Of a DNA stretch of 64,000 nucleotides, positions 18,088 to 28,102 are shown one piece after another. Source of the DNA: Rhizobiales bacterium 62-47 (GTDB lineage: Bacteria; Pseudomonadota; Alphaproteobacteria; Rhizobiales; Xanthobacteraceae). The translations under genes were made by a program, and so were the position numbers. Position 1 is the stretch's first letter. Each line of letters starts with the position of its first letter. The notes under the pieces are model-generated. The model was given only the letters and a program-made list of their open reading frames with translations. It did no database searches and had not been told where the DNA came from. The stretch lies in contig MKVX01000002.1 in NCBI GenBank assembly GCA_001899255.1, positions 62,001 to 126,000 on the forward strand, written 5' to 3'.

Positions 18088-18861
18088 TCAGGCGTGCCGT
18101 CGGTTTCCATCGGGTGGCGGAGGCGCACCTTCAGCGAAGGCCCGCACCAGCCAGAAAGCAAAGGCAATGCCGACGGCCGCGGCGAGGCCGAACCAGGTGA
18201 TGGCATATTGCATGTGATCGTCTTTGAGATGAACGTTGAGCGGCCCCGGCTTCGGCAAGCCATTCGCCGGCACGGGCGATTCGAGATCGATATAGAACGG
18301 TGCGACATCGCCCCAGCCCAGCACCCGCGCCATGCTTTGCTGATCGCGCAAGAACCACAACCGCTTGTTGCGATCTTCATGCGGAATCAACATGCCTTCG
18401 GTTTCTGGAAATCGGATGTAGCCGGTCAGCTCGGCCGCCCCCGATGGCGGCGGCGTGATATCGCCTTGCCGGCCTTCCGGCACGAAGCCGCGATTGATCA
18501 CAAGCTCCGGCCCGTCGGCGACATGTGCGGGAGCGAAGACCCAGACCCCTGGTGTGGTGACATCGGGCCGCACCGCCGAACCGGAGCTGAACACGTGAGC
18601 ATCCGGCGCTGGCTTGAAGACGGCGGAGAACGTGACACGACGGAATTCGTCGTGGGCCTGCGTCAGCGTCGGCCATTGCGCCGGCATCGGCAGCGGCACC
18701 GGCGCCATCGCCAGCCGTTCATGCAGCGTCGCCATCAGCAGGTGCTTTGCCACGCGCCGCTGTAATTGCCAAACTCCGAGGCTCAGCAGCACGCCGACGA
18801 TGACCGCGGAAAACACGCCAAGCCCGACGATACGTCGCAGCCGATGAGAACTTGCAGTCAT
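18088..18861 (-). CDS. SURF1-family cytochrome oxidase assembly protein
   Basis: A 257-residue inner-membrane protein with the SURF1 pattern. An N-terminal helix (IVGLGVFSAVIVGVLLSLG) is followed directly by WQLQRR. A periplasmic domain contains RRVTFSAVF, GVWVFAP and VINRGFVPEGR, and a C-terminal helix near YAITWFGLAAAVGIAFAFW completes it. SURF1 helps insert heme a into subunit I of aa3-type oxidase, so its place just after the cox genes is expected. The ATG at 18859-18861 overlaps the DUF983 stop (ATGA). A longer frame up to 18981 is only that gene read in another frame. Confidence 0.93.
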   Translation of the reverse strand: MTASSHRLRRIVGLGVFSAVIVGVLLSLGVWQLQRRVAKHLLMATLHERLAMAPVPLPMPAQWPTLTQAHDEFRRVTFSAVFKPAPDAHVFSSGSAVRPDVTTPGVWVFAPAHVADGPELVINRGFVPEGRQGDITPPPSGAAELTGYIRFPETEGMLIPHEDRNKRLWFLRDQQSMARVLGWGDVAPFYIDLESPVPANGLPKPGPLNVHLKDDHMQYAITWFGLAAAVGIAFAFWLVRAFAEGAPPPPDGNRRHA

Positions 18862-19247
18862 TGAGGCTCTCGCTTCACCAAACGGCCTTCCGCGGCGTTG
18901 TGATGAAACTGCAGCGCGATCAACAGCGACTTCATCGAGCGTAGCGGGATCAAGGTCAAAACCAGGACCAACGGAATCCATAGGGCGGCATGCAGCCAGA
19001 ACGGCGGCTGGTATTTGACTTCGACGATCAGCGCCGACGCCACGACGATGAAGCCGGCGATCAGGATGATGAACACGGCCGGCCCGTCCCCGGCATCCGT
19101 GAAGGCGTAATCGAGGTCACAGCTTTCGCAGCGTGGCCGCAGGCGGATATAGCCGGCGTAGAGCTTGCCGGCACCGCAGCGCGGACATTTGCAGGTCAGC
19201 CCGCGCACGATGCTTTGCGACAGCGTCGGGGGATCCAGATTCGGCAT
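18858..19247 (-). CDS. DUF983 family zinc-ribbon membrane protein
   Basis: A 129-residue protein. An N-terminal zinc ribbon has two CxxC knuckles (TCKCPRCGAGKLY and RCESCDLDY). Two membrane helices follow, and a short basic tail ends at the ATGA overlap with SURF1. DUF983 proteins are regularly encoded beside aa3 oxidase genes in alphaproteobacteria, but their function is not established. The start at 19245-19247 is chosen because the conserved sequence begins there. It is separated from ctaE by the hairpin at 19288-19313. Confidence 0.9.
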   Translation of the reverse strand: MPNLDPPTLSQSIVRGLTCKCPRCGAGKLYAGYIRLRPRCESCDLDYAFTDAGDGPAVFIILIAGFIVVASALIVEVKYQPPFWLHAALWIPLVLVLTLIPLRSMKSLLIALQFHHNAAEGRLVKREPQ

Positions 19248-19285
19248 CGACAATTCTCTCAAGGCTCCTGCGCCGGATAGCAAAG

Positions 19286-19315
19286 CAAAAGGGCGGCCCT
19301 GCGGCCGCCCTTTGT
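19286..19315 (-). terminator. Hairpin terminator/attenuator between ctaE and DUF983-SURF1
   Basis: AAAGGGCGGCC (19288-19298) pairs perfectly with GGCCGCCCTTT (19303-19313) around a four-base loop. On the minus strand the stem is followed by TTTTGCTTTG. It lies just after the ctaE stop, so it should end most cox transcripts. The assembly genes downstream would then be expressed by read-through or from an unseen promoter. Confidence 0.8.
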
Positions 19316-19332
19316 AGCACAATTGCCCGCGA

Positions 19333-20190
19333 TCAATGCGCCGCGTGCGCCATGGTTTCCGCACCATGGCCCCAGACGTAGATGCAGATGAACAGGAACA
19401 GCCACACCACGTCGACGAAGTGCCAATACCAAGCGGCAAACTCGAAGCCGAGATGCTGCTTCGGGGTGAAGTGTCCGGCGTAAGCGCGGAACAGGCACAC
19501 CAGCAGGAACACGGTTCCGACCAGAACGTGGAAGCCATGGAAGCCGGTCGCCATGAAGAAGGTGGCGCCATAGACGTTGCCGGCGAAGCTGAACGCGGCG
19601 TGATGATATTCGTAAGCCTGTACGCAGGTGAAGCAGGCGCCGAGGATCACGGTGAGGATCAGGCCCCACTTCAGGCCCTTGCGATCGTTCTCGAGCAGCG
19701 CGTGGTGCGCCCAAGTCACCGTGGTGCCCGAGGTCAGCAGGATCAGCGTGTTGAGCAGCGGCAGATGCCACGGATCGAAGGTCTCGATGCCCTTCGGCGG
19801 CCAGACGCCGCCAAACAAGGCTTCGCGGGTGACGTGGACCGGATCGCCGGGGAACAGCGCGGAATTGAAGAAAGCCCAGAACCAGGCGACGAAGAACATC
19901 ACTTCGGAAGCGATGAACAAGATCATGCCGTAGCGGTGGCTGATCTGCACGACGCGGGTATGGTCGCCCTTGTGCTCGGCTTCACGAATGACGTCGGCCC
20001 ACCAGCTCACCATCGTGTAGAGCACGCCGATGGTGCCGATGCCGAACACGATCGGCGCCGCCGAATACAAATGATGCATCCACGAGATCGCGCCGACCGC
20101 CATGATGAAGGCCGAGACCGACCCGACGAAGGGCCACGGACTCGGATCGACGAGGTGGTAGTCGTGATGCTTAGCGTGCGCCGTAGCCAT
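19333..20190 (-). CDS. ctaE: Cytochrome c oxidase subunit III
   Basis: A 285-residue subunit with seven membrane helices. It has the family N-terminal motif [15 protein letters not shown], the conserved [14 protein letters not shown] helix and the C-terminal [21 protein letters not shown]. It stabilises the aa3 oxidase core and proton uptake. It is 75 bases downstream of ctaG and followed by a terminator-like hairpin. Confidence 0.97.
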   Translation of the reverse strand: MATAHAKHHDYHLVDPSPWPFVGSVSAFIMAVGAISWMHHLYSAAPIVFGIGTIGVLYTMVSWWADVIREAEHKGDHTRVVQISHRYGMILFIASEVMFFVAWFWAFFNSALFPGDPVHVTREALFGGVWPPKGIETFDPWHLPLLNTLILLTSGTTVTWAHHALLENDRKGLKWGLILTVILGACFTCVQAYEYHHAAFSFAGNVYGATFFMATGFHGFHVLVGTVFLLVCLFRAYAGHFTPKQHLGFEFAAWYWHFVDVVWLFLFICIYVWGHGAETMAHAAH

Positions 20191-20265
20191 TATGGTCTCC
20201 CGTTAGGCCTGCCGAGCGGCTCGGCAGATATTCGAATCTGAAGCACTGGCCCCGATTGTTCGAGA

Positions 20266-20898
20266 CTAGAGACTTCCTTTGCGTTGGTCCGTCTCACCGG
20301 AGGCAAGCGGTTTGGGTGCGACTTCGCGCAGTGGAAAGAAGGTATACGACAACGTGATGGTATTCACCCCGTCGTTCTCGCTGTCCTTGACGAAGGACGG
20401 ATCGACGTAGAACACCACCGCCATCTCGCGCTTCTCGCCCGGCGCCAAGGTCTGCTCGGTGAAGCAGAAGCAGTTGATCTTCTGGAAATACGAACCGACC
20501 GTGAGCGGCGCGACGTTGTAGGCGGCTTGTCCGGTCGTCGCCCGCGCCGACTGATTGGTCACGGTATAGTAAGCGGTCACCACCTCGCCGATCCGGACGT
20601 TGATCTCGGTCTGCTCCGGCTGGAATTTCCAGGGCAAGCCGCCGCTGACGTTGGAATCGAAACGCACAGCGACCTGCCGCGCAAGCGGCGCACCGGTGGG
20701 AGCTGCGGTCGCCACCTGCGTCGTCCCGTTGAAACCGGTGGTGCGGCAGAACCAGTTGTAGAACGGGACAGCGGCATAGGCTGCGCCAACCATCAGAGCG
20801 ACGCCCAAACCGCAGATGACCGCCACGGTCGTGTCGCGCCCGAGACGGCGCGGCCGCGACGACATCGACGGATGCCCTTTAGTCGGTTCGGCTGTCAT
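20266..20898 (-). CDS. ctaG: Cytochrome c oxidase assembly protein CtaG (Cox11)
   Basis: A copper chaperone that delivers copper to the CuB site of subunit I. It has one N-terminal membrane helix ([19 protein letters not shown]), then [15 protein letters not shown] and a periplasmic domain. The copper-binding CFCFTEQ motif is present, as is PVFFYVDP-type sequence ([10 protein letters not shown]). The start is given as the ATG at 20896-20898 (210 residues). An in-frame ATG ten codons upstream (20928) is also possible, and neither has a strong ribosome site. Confidence 0.93.
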   Translation of the reverse strand: MTAEPTKGHPSMSSRPRRLGRDTTVAVICGLGVALMVGAAYAAVPFYNWFCRTTGFNGTTQVATAAPTGAPLARQVAVRFDSNVSGGLPWKFQPEQTEINVRIGEVVTAYYTVTNQSARATTGQAAYNVAPLTVGSYFQKINCFCFTEQTLAPGEKREMAVVFYVDPSFVKDSENDGVNTITLSYTFFPLREVAPKPLASGETDQRKGSL

Positions 20899-20973
20899 CG
20901 TGACAACTCGCTCTTCCTCATTCCCCATACCGAGAAGGACATGCCCCTCTCGCGCCCGCAACTCAAGTCAGCC

Positions 20974-21135
20974 CTACATCGGCCGGACCAGGACACCTGC
21001 GCCCTTGACGATGGTCACCGCGAAAAACAACACAACGAGCACTCCCAGCGCGAGCGCGATCGCGATCGATCGTTCGCGCTGACGTTTTTTCTGGGCTTCG
21101 GTAAGCACAATCCCCGGCGGCTGCTCTTTGTCCAT
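20974..21135 (-). CDS. Small single-pass membrane protein in the cox operon (CoxF-like)
   Basis: A 53-residue protein from the ATG at 21133-21135 to the TAG at 20974-20976. A charged N-terminal part ([20 protein letters not shown]) is followed by a membrane helix ([21 protein letters not shown]) and a short tail. It lies between ctaB and ctaG, exactly where other alphaproteobacteria carry a short gene called coxF or left as hypothetical. It is too short for most gene callers. AGGAGG lies 14 bases upstream, nearer an out-of-frame ATG, so the start is not ideal. No upstream in-frame start exists before the ctaB stop. Confidence 0.75.
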   Translation of the reverse strand: MDKEQPPGIVLTEAQKKRQRERSIAIALALGVLVVLFFAVTIVKGAGVLVRPM

Positions 21136-21153
21136 CGGATCGCCATGCGCCTC

Positions 21154-22101
21154 CTACCAGAACAGGCGCGCGGCGGCCGCAACGACGACCTCCAGCAGCA
21201 GAATGGCGTACAGGGCGAACAGATACAAAATCGAGAAGCCGAACAGCTGGCGCGCCGAGCGCAGCGCCGCGGCACCCTCGCGGTTGCGATAGACCTGGAC
21301 GGCGAGCACCAGCATGCCGCCACCGAGCGCCAGCGAAGACAACCCGTAAACCGCGTCGAAATAGCCAAGAGGCCATGGCGCCACGGCGATAGCGACCAGC
21401 ACGACGGTATAGAGCAGAATTTGAAGCCGGGTCGCATCCGCACCGGCGACGACCGGTAGCATCGGCACATTGGCGCGGGCATAGTCGTCGGTACGGAACA
21501 GCGCCAGCGCCCAGAAATGCGGCGGCGTCCAGAAGAAGATGATCAGGAACAGCAGGATCGGTTCGGCCGAGAGCGAACCTGTCGCCGCCGCCCAGGCCAC
21601 AACCGGCGGCAGCGCACCCGCCGCGCCGCCAATGACAATGTTCTGCGCGGTATGGCGCTTCAGCCACATCGTATAGATCACGGCATAGAAGAAGATGGTG
21701 AATGCCAAGAGGCCACCGGCCAGCCAGTTGACCAGAATGCCGAGCGTCATCACGGAGAAGAACGACAGCGTCAGGCCGAACGCCAGCGCTTCCTGCGGCG
21801 TCACCCGGCCTGCGGGGATCGGACGATTCACCGTGCGCGACATCACCGCGTCGATATCGGCGTCGTACCACATGTTGAGCGCGCCCGACGCGCCGGCGCC
21901 AACAGCGATGCAGAGGATCGACGTGAACGCCAGCACCGGATGGAAATGTCCGGGCGCGATCATCAGGCCGACCAATGCAGTGAAGATCACGAGCGACATC
22001 ACGCGCGGCTTCAGCAGCGCGATGTAATCGGCAACGCTCGCCTCCGAGATACGGGGCGCCAGTGCCAACGCGTGATTCTCTACAATCGACAAATCGCTCA
22101 C
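21154..22101 (-). CDS. ctaB: Protoheme IX farnesyltransferase (heme o synthase)
   Basis: A 315-residue UbiA-family membrane prenyltransferase that converts heme b to heme o, the precursor of heme a. It has about eight to nine helices. The aspartate-rich allylic motif occurs in [15 protein letters not shown], with the [15 protein letters not shown] helix near the N-terminus. It lies between ctaD and the small coxF-like gene and is transcribed with them. Confidence 0.97.
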   Translation of the reverse strand: MSDLSIVENHALALAPRISEASVADYIALLKPRVMSLVIFTALVGLMIAPGHFHPVLAFTSILCIAVGAGASGALNMWYDADIDAVMSRTVNRPIPAGRVTPQEALAFGLTLSFFSVMTLGILVNWLAGGLLAFTIFFYAVIYTMWLKRHTAQNIVIGGAAGALPPVVAWAAATGSLSAEPILLFLIIFFWTPPHFWALALFRTDDYARANVPMLPVVAGADATRLQILLYTVVLVAIAVAPWPLGYFDAVYGLSSLALGGGMLVLAVQVYRNREGAAALRSARQLFGFSILYLFALYAILLLEVVVAAAARLFW

Positions 22102-22193
22102 TTCCTTGTCGGATAAATATCCGCCGCAGACCCTGGGGCAGCGGCGGATACCTGAACTCGTCGCGGCGCCTCACGCGCGCCGCGAACATTGCA

Positions 22194-23816
22194 TCACTGC
22201 ACGCGCGGCAGGGTCTCGAACTGGTGGAACGGCGGCGGCGAGGGCAGCGTCCATTCCAGCGTCGTTGCAGCGGGACCCCACGGATTCGCGGACGCCTTCT
22301 CCTTGCGGACGAACGCGACGATCATGCCGTAGATGAAGATCAGAACGCTGAACGCCGAGATGTACGAACCGATCGAGGAGATCAGGTTCCAGCCGGCGAA
22401 CGCATCCGGATAGTCTACGTAGCGGCGCGGCATGCCCGACAGGCCGAGGAAGTGCTGCGGGAAGAACAGGATGTTGACGCCGATGAACATCACCCAGAAC
22501 TGCAGCTTGGCGATGCCTTCCGAGTACATGTAGCCGGTCATCTTCGGGAACCAGTAGTACCAGCCCGCGAAGATGGCGAACACCGCCGCGACACCCATCA
22601 CGTAGTGGAAGTGCGCGATGACGTAGTAGGTCTCCTGCAGCACGCGGTCGACACCGGCGTTGGCGAGCACCACGCCGGTCACGCCGCCGACGGTGAACAC
22701 GAAGATGAAGCCGATCGCCCACAGCATCGGCGCTCGGAACTCGATCGAACCGCCCCACATGGTGGCGATCCACGAGAAGATCTTCACTCCGGTCGGCACC
22801 GCGATGACCATCGTGGCGGCGACGAAGTAAGCCTGCGTCGGGCCGGACATGCCGACGGTGTACATGTGGTGCGCCCAGACCACGAAGCCGATGCCGCCGA
22901 TGGCGACCATGGCATAGGCCATGCCGAGATAACCGAACACCGGCTTCTTCGCGAAGGTCGAGACGATCTGGCTGATCATGCCGAAGCCGGGCAGAATCAG
23001 AATGTACACTTCCGGATGACCGAAGAACCAGAACAGGTGCTGGAACAGCACCGGATCGCCGCCGCCTTCGGCCGCGAAGAAGGTGGTGCCGAAGTTACGG
23101 TCGGTCAGCAGCATGGTGATGGCGCCGGCGAGCACCGGCAGCGACAGCAGCAGCAGGAACACCGTCACCAGGATCGACCAGACGAACAGAGGCATCTTGT
23201 GCAGGGTCATGCCCGGCGCGCGCATGTTGAAGATCGTGGTGATGAAGTTAATCGCACCGAGGATCGACGACGCACCCGCAAGATGCATCGAGAGAATGAC
23301 GAAGTCGACCGCAGGTCCCGGATGGCCCGATGTCGATAGCGGCGCGTACATGGTCCAGCCGGTGCCGGCACCGGATGCGCCCGGCTCGCCCTCTACGAAC
23401 GCGGAAATCAGCAGCAGGCTGAACGAGGCCGGCAGCAGCCAGAACGAGATGTTGTTCATGCGCGGGAACGCCATGTCCGGCGCACCGATCATCAGCGGCA
23501 CCATCCAGTTGCCGAAGCCGCCGATCATCGCTGGCATCACCATGAAGAAGATCATGATGAGACCGTGGTTGCTGACGAACACGTTGTAGGTGTGCGTTTC
23601 GTGGAACAGCTGGATGCCGGGATACATCAGCTCGATGCGGATCGCCACCGACATCGCCGCGCCGATCAGGCCGGCGACGAGGGCGAAGATCAGGTACATC
23701 GTGCCGATGTCCTTGTGGTTGGTGGAGTAGACGTAGCGCCGCCAGCCGGTCGGATGATGCGCATGATCATCGTGAGAGTGATCCGTATGAGCCGAAGTAG
23801 CTGCGGTGGTTGCCAT
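22194..23816 (-). CDS. ctaD: Cytochrome c oxidase subunit I (aa3 type)
   Basis: The catalytic 540-residue subunit with twelve helices. It shows the CuB/heme a3 region [20 protein letters not shown] with the His-Tyr crosslink pair and the HHMYTVGM segment. Heme-ligand histidines lie near the C-terminal part (VIAHFHYVM) and in the N-terminal helices. A His-rich N-terminus ([12 protein letters not shown]) precedes the first helix. It is second in the operon, 78 bases after ctaC. Confidence 0.98.
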   Translation of the reverse strand: MATTAATSAHTDHSHDDHAHHPTGWRRYVYSTNHKDIGTMYLIFALVAGLIGAAMSVAIRIELMYPGIQLFHETHTYNVFVSNHGLIMIFFMVMPAMIGGFGNWMVPLMIGAPDMAFPRMNNISFWLLPASFSLLLISAFVEGEPGASGAGTGWTMYAPLSTSGHPGPAVDFVILSMHLAGASSILGAINFITTIFNMRAPGMTLHKMPLFVWSILVTVFLLLLSLPVLAGAITMLLTDRNFGTTFFAAEGGGDPVLFQHLFWFFGHPEVYILILPGFGMISQIVSTFAKKPVFGYLGMAYAMVAIGGIGFVVWAHHMYTVGMSGPTQAYFVAATMVIAVPTGVKIFSWIATMWGGSIEFRAPMLWAIGFIFVFTVGGVTGVVLANAGVDRVLQETYYVIAHFHYVMGVAAVFAIFAGWYYWFPKMTGYMYSEGIAKLQFWVMFIGVNILFFPQHFLGLSGMPRRYVDYPDAFAGWNLISSIGSYISAFSVLIFIYGMIVAFVRKEKASANPWGPAATTLEWTLPSPPPFHQFETLPRVQ

Positions 23817-23894
23817 GTCCGTGATCCTATCCTGCCGTCCCTGGACCTTGCGGTCCCGTCGTCCTATCCGTTGCCGCGGGCGAAATGCCCGCGC

Positions 23895-24734
23895 TTAGTG
23901 TACGCCAGTCTCCGCCAGCGCGTATGAATTGGTGCGCGATGACGCGAACTTCTTCTTTGCCGTCTCGACCCAGGCTGCGAACTCCTGATCGCTCACGACG
24001 CGAACCGCGATCGGCATAAAGGCGTGATCCTTGCCGCACAGTTCCGAGCACTGACCATAGAACATGCCGGTCTTGGTGGCCTTGAACCAGGTCTCGTTGA
24101 GACGACCGGGAATGGCGTCGATCTTGATGCCGAAAGCCGGCACCGTAAAGGCGTGAATCACGTCGGCGCCGGTGGTCTGCACACGAACGATCTTGTTGAC
24201 CGGCACGACCATCTCGTTGTCGACGCCGAGCAGGCGCGGCTGCTTGTCCGCGACCATCAGCGAGTCGAACTCGAACTTGCCGTTATCGGGATAGGAATAG
24301 CTCCAGTACCACTGCTTGCCGGTCGCCTTGATGGTCAGATCGGCCTTCGGCACGTCAACCTGCTCGAACAGCAGCCGGAACGACGGAATCGCGATGCCCA
24401 CCAGCACCATCACCGGAACGATGGTCCAGACCACCTCGATCAAGGTGTTGTGCGTCGTCTTCGACGGCACCGGGTTGGACTTCGAATTGAACTTCACCAT
24501 CACGATGATGAGCAGCGCCATGACGAACAGGGTGATGGCGGTAATGATCCAGAGCAAAAAGCCGTGAAACCACTCGATATCGTCCATGACGGGCGAGGCA
24601 GACGGCTGCAGGCCATATTCCCACGGCGAAGGCTGGCCAACTTCGGCGTATGCGTATCCACCGACTGCCAGCGCCGCCCCGATAATCGCCAACCCCAACA
24701 ACCGGCGGCCAATCTTGCCCCTCGACATATTCAT
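23895..24734 (-). CDS. ctaC: Cytochrome c oxidase subunit II
   Basis: A 279-residue subunit with a signal-like N-terminal helix, two further membrane segments and a periplasmic cupredoxin domain. The full CuA site is visible: HAFTVPAFG, then CSELCGKDHAFMPI. It accepts electrons from cytochrome c. The ATG at 24732-24734 has AAGGAG about 9 bases upstream; readings starting 24755 or 24797 are less likely. It is the first gene of the cox operon. Confidence 0.95.
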   Translation of the reverse strand: MNMSRGKIGRRLLGLAIIGAALAVGGYAYAEVGQPSPWEYGLQPSASPVMDDIEWFHGFLLWIITAITLFVMALLIIVMVKFNSKSNPVPSKTTHNTLIEVVWTIVPVMVLVGIAIPSFRLLFEQVDVPKADLTIKATGKQWYWSYSYPDNGKFEFDSLMVADKQPRLLGVDNEMVVPVNKIVRVQTTGADVIHAFTVPAFGIKIDAIPGRLNETWFKATKTGMFYGQCSELCGKDHAFMPIAVRVVSDQEFAAWVETAKKKFASSRTNSYALAETGVH

Positions 24735-25147
24735 GCCGCTCGCGCTCCTTGTCATAAAGCTCAAAAGCACACTCGCCGGCGGCGAATGATGCTGCACGAC
24801 GCGTGCTGTGCGACAAAGGACCGGTGGCCAGATCGTTAGAACGCGTCGAAATCCAGCCTCTCAAACCATAATTCGCCGTTCCTCGCAATGCACTAATAGA
24901 GCCGATATGACGCATTCGCCGGGATTGTTCGCAAGCCGCTATAATAGCCACAAATCGGGATGATTTAACGCGCGACGGCCCAACGGCGCTTGACAGGCAA
25001 ATTGCCCGATGTAGGCACGGGCAAGACGTTCTGCAGGAACCTGATTCGCCACCGCCGCCCGACAGTTTGCGCGGCGACCCGCCTTCAAGGCGCCGTCATT
25101 GCCGTATCAGTCCAGCTTTTGGACAGACATTGAAGGGAACGACCCGA
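24735..25147. other. Divergent regulatory region between the cox operon and the IalB-like gene
   Basis: A gap of 413 bases. TATAAT occurs at 24940-24945 but no well-spaced -35 partner is visible. TTGACA occurs at 24990-24995, followed by the small inverted repeat GGCAA-A-TTGCC (24996-25006). These are suggestive only. No gene, RNA or terminator is recognised. Confidence 0.35.
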
Positions 25148-25720
25148 ATGGGGCTTTCGCAGCATCAGCACCGACCGGGCACACACGCTGATCGGACAAT
25201 CGTTGCTTTCCTGGCGCGCTTTGCGGCCCGGTTCGTGGCAGGTGGCATGGCAGCGGCCCTGCTGGCGGCCCTGACGGTGCCGGCAAACGCCCAGGGCGCC
25301 GTGCGCTCGGTCCATGGCGACTGGCAGATTCGCTGCGATACGCCGCCCGGCGCCAAGGCGGAGCAATGCGCCCTGATCCAGAGCGTCGTCGCCGAAGACC
25401 GCTCCAACGCTGGCCTGACCGTCATCGTGCTGAAAACCGCCGATCAGAAAAGCAAGCTGATGCGCGTGGTTGCCCCGCTCGGCGTGCTGCTGCCCTCCGG
25501 CCTGGGCCTGAAACTCGACAATGTCGACGTCGGCCGCGCCGGATTCGTACGTTGCCTGCCGAACGGCTGTGTTGCCGAAGTTGTGATGGACGACAAGCTG
25601 CTCGGCCAGTTGCGCACGGCCAAGACCGCGACCTTCATCATTTTCGAGACCCCGGAAGAAGGGATCGGCTTTCCGCTAAGCCTCAACGGCCTTGGCGAGG
25701 GCTACGACAAGCTGCCGTAG
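25148..25720 (+). CDS. Invasion-associated locus B (IalB) family protein
   Basis: A 190-residue exported protein. An N-terminal signal peptide (FVAGGMAAALLAALTVPANAQ) is followed by the IalB domain with HGDWQIRCDTPPG, paired cysteines in KAEQCALIQ and RCLPNGCVAEV, and the conserved AKTATFIIFETPEEGIGF. The family is named after a Bartonella invasion protein, but copies in free-living relatives are of unknown function. The start is the ATG at 25148, with AAGGGA upstream. Confidence 0.87.
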   Translation: MGLSQHQHRPGTHADRTIVAFLARFAARFVAGGMAAALLAALTVPANAQGAVRSVHGDWQIRCDTPPGAKAEQCALIQSVVAEDRSNAGLTVIVLKTADQKSKLMRVVAPLGVLLPSGLGLKLDNVDVGRAGFVRCLPNGCVAEVVMDDKLLGQLRTAKTATFIIFETPEEGIGFPLSLNGLGEGYDKLP

Positions 25721-25873
25721 GGCGGCCCTGCCCCCGATGCCGGTTCGCGTCACCCTCGCGCTTTTGCCGTGGCGTTCCTATTTTTGCCGGGATGCGAGTG
25801 CTGATAGCCTCTGCGCTGTCGGCAAGATATCGCGACCAGACCTGTTTGCGTGTAATCCGGAGCGCCTCCCGCC

Positions 25874-27301
25874 ATGACCAATCCAGCCACGACCTCCTTG
25901 CTCGACCGCGCCAACCTCGATCGCGATCAGGTTCGCAACGAGATGGCCCGCGGCCTTGCCGGGGCTGACGATGGCGAACTGTTCCTCGAATACAGCCAGA
26001 GCGAAGCGCTGATGTTCGATAACGGCCGATTGAAGCAGGCGACTTACGATACGGCTCAGGGTTTTGGCCTGCGCGCCGTCAAGGATGACGCGGTGGGCTA
26101 CGCGCATGCGTCCGATCTGTCGATTGCGGCAGTGATCCGCGCCGCCGACGCGGTGCACGCGGTACGCGGCGGGTATCAGGGAACCTTCGCCGCTCCGCCG
26201 CAACACACCAACGTCCGCCTTTACGGCGACGACAACCCGCTCGATGCCCCCGGTTTCGAAGCCAAGGTCAAGCTGCTCGGCGAGATCGACGCCTATGTCC
26301 GCGACAAGGATCCGCGAGTCCGCCAGGTCTCGGTCAGCCTCGCCGCCAGCTGGCAGGTGGTAGAGATCCTACGCCCGGATGGCGAAAGCTATCGCGATAT
26401 CCGCCCGCTGGTGCGGGTCAATATCTCGGTCGTCGCCGGTTCCGGCGACCGCCAGGAAAGCGGCAGCAAGGGCTATGGCGGCCGTGAAGGCTACCAGCGC
26501 TTCATCGAAACCAAGGCCTGGCGCGACGCCGCCGACGGCGCTATTCGCGAAGCCATCGTCAATCTCGAATCGATTCCGGCGCCCGCCGGCGAAATGGACG
26601 TCGTGCTTGGCCCTGGCTGGCCCGGCGTCATGTTGCATGAGGCGGTCGGGCACGGCCTCGAAGGCGATTTCAACCGCAAGAAAACCTCGGCCTTTGCCGG
26701 ATTGATGGGGCAACAGGTCGCGGCGAAAGGCGTCACCGTCGTCGACGACGGCACCATCGCTTCGCGGCGCGGTTCGCTGTCGATCGACGATGAAGGCACG
26801 CCGACCAACCGCACGGTCCTGATCGAGGACGGCATCCTGGTCGGCTATATGCAGGACCGGCAAAACGCCCGGCTGATGAACATGAAGCCGACCGGCAACG
26901 GTCGCCGCCAGAGCTACGCTCACGTACCGATGCCGCGCATGACCAACACCTACATGATCGAAGGCCAGCGCGATCCGGCGGAAATTCTCGCCTCAGTGAA
27001 AAACGGCATCTACGCGGCCAACTTCGGCGGCGGTCAGGTCGACATCACGTCCGGCAAGTATGTCTTCCAATGCACCGAGGCCTACAAGATCGAGAACGGC
27101 AAGCTCGGCGCACCACTGAAAGGCGCCATGCTGATCGGCAACGGCCCCACCGACCTGCATCGCATCACCATGGTCGGCAACGACATCGCGCTCGACTCCG
27201 GCATCGGAACCTGCGGCAAGCACGGTCAGGGCGTGCCGGTCGGCGTCGGACAGCCGACGCTGCGGATGGACCGCATCACCGTTGGAGGCACCGGCGGATG
27301 A
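25874..27301 (+). CDS. tldD: Metalloprotease TldD
   Basis: A 475-residue PmbA/TldD-family peptidase. The zinc-binding HExxxH motif is seen as MLHEAVGHGLEGDF, and the central DDEGTPTNRTVLIEDGILVGYM and C-terminal GPTDLHRITMVGND blocks are typical. TldD works as a heterodimer with TldE/PmbA, which is not in this window. The pair processes modified peptides and the antitoxin CcdA in E. coli. The stop overlaps the lepB start (ATGA at 27298-27301), implying coupling. Confidence 0.95.
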   Translation: MTNPATTSLLDRANLDRDQVRNEMARGLAGADDGELFLEYSQSEALMFDNGRLKQATYDTAQGFGLRAVKDDAVGYAHASDLSIAAVIRAADAVHAVRGGYQGTFAAPPQHTNVRLYGDDNPLDAPGFEAKVKLLGEIDAYVRDKDPRVRQVSVSLAASWQVVEILRPDGESYRDIRPLVRVNISVVAGSGDRQESGSKGYGGREGYQRFIETKAWRDAADGAIREAIVNLESIPAPAGEMDVVLGPGWPGVMLHEAVGHGLEGDFNRKKTSAFAGLMGQQVAAKGVTVVDDGTIASRRGSLSIDDEGTPTNRTVLIEDGILVGYMQDRQNARLMNMKPTGNGRRQSYAHVPMPRMTNTYMIEGQRDPAEILASVKNGIYAANFGGGQVDITSGKYVFQCTEAYKIENGKLGAPLKGAMLIGNGPTDLHRITMVGNDIALDSGIGTCGKHGQGVPVGVGQPTLRMDRITVGGTGG

Positions 27302-28068
27302 GCGTCGAATCATCGTCGACAACGAAACCGCAGCCCCGCTGGTGGGCATCGCTGACTCAGGTCGCGGGCATCGTGCTGGCGGTGTTCGTCGCCAAGGGCG
27401 CGCTGGCCGAACCGTTCTACGTGCCATCGGCTTCGATGGAGCCGACGCTGCTGATCGGCGACGCCCTGCTGGCTTCGAAATATCCCTACGGATACAGCAC
27501 CGCCTCGTTGCCGATTCACATCGCGTTTCCCCAAAGCGAGCGGATTTTCGGCGCACTGCCGAAGCGCGGCGACGTTGTCGTGTTCCGCTGGCCCGGCGAC
27601 ACCTCGCAGGTCTGGGTCAAGCGCGTTGTCGGCCTGCCTGGCGATCATGTCCAGATGCGCAACGGTCAGCTCTGGATCAACGGACAGCCGGTTGCGCTGA
27701 AGGCCAACGGTCTCGGCGAAGCTGAAGACGATAACGGCTCAGGCGAATTGGCCCGGCTCTACACCGAGACACTGCCCGGCGGTGTCTCGCATCCGATCTT
27801 CAAGTTGCGCACCAACGGCCGCCTCGACAACACCGACGAAGTCACCGTGCCGCCGCACCGGTTGTTCGTCATGGGTGACAATCGCGACAACTCGGCCGAC
27901 AGCCGCGTTCCGGTCGGACAGGGCGGCGTGGGCCTGCTGCCGACCGATGATCTGGTCGGCCGTGTCGATGCCATCGTCGGTTCATGGGATCTCGGCATCC
28001 GCAACCACCCGGTCTGGACATGGTTGTCCGGCCTGCGCCTGTCGCGATTCTTCATATCGGTGCAGTGA
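27298..28068 (+). CDS. lepB: Signal peptidase I
   Basis: A 256-residue inner-membrane serine/lysine protease that removes Sec and Tat signal peptides. It has one N-terminal helix (LTQVAGIVLAVFVAKGALA), the catalytic serine S46 in PSASMEPTL and the general-base lysine K108 in VKRVVGLPGD. The conserved FVMGDNRDNSADSR box is also present. The sequence between them is longer than in minimal versions and fits proteobacterial LepB. It is translated from the ATGA overlap with tldD. In many alphaproteobacteria the essential lepB is linked to rnc/era; that is not the case here, so this may be a second copy. Confidence 0.93.
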   Translation: MSVESSSTTKPQPRWWASLTQVAGIVLAVFVAKGALAEPFYVPSASMEPTLLIGDALLASKYPYGYSTASLPIHIAFPQSERIFGALPKRGDVVVFRWPGDTSQVWVKRVVGLPGDHVQMRNGQLWINGQPVALKANGLGEAEDDNGSGELARLYTETLPGGVSHPIFKLRTNGRLDNTDEVTVPPHRLFVMGDNRDNSADSRVPVGQGGVGLLPTDDLVGRVDAIVGSWDLGIRNHPVWTWLSGLRLSRFFISVQ

Positions 28069-28102
28069 GGGCCCGCAGACCTTCAGGGTGGGCTTGCGCG
28101 GG

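Noticed and set aside
18862-18981. A 40-residue N-terminal extension of SURF1.
   Set aside because: It overlaps the conserved end of the DUF983 gene, and the ATGA overlap gives a natural start at 18861.
22062-23339. A 425-codon plus-strand frame over ctaD.
   Set aside because: It is an antisense shadow of cytochrome oxidase subunit I, with extreme Arg, His, Asp and Glu content and no recognisable motif.
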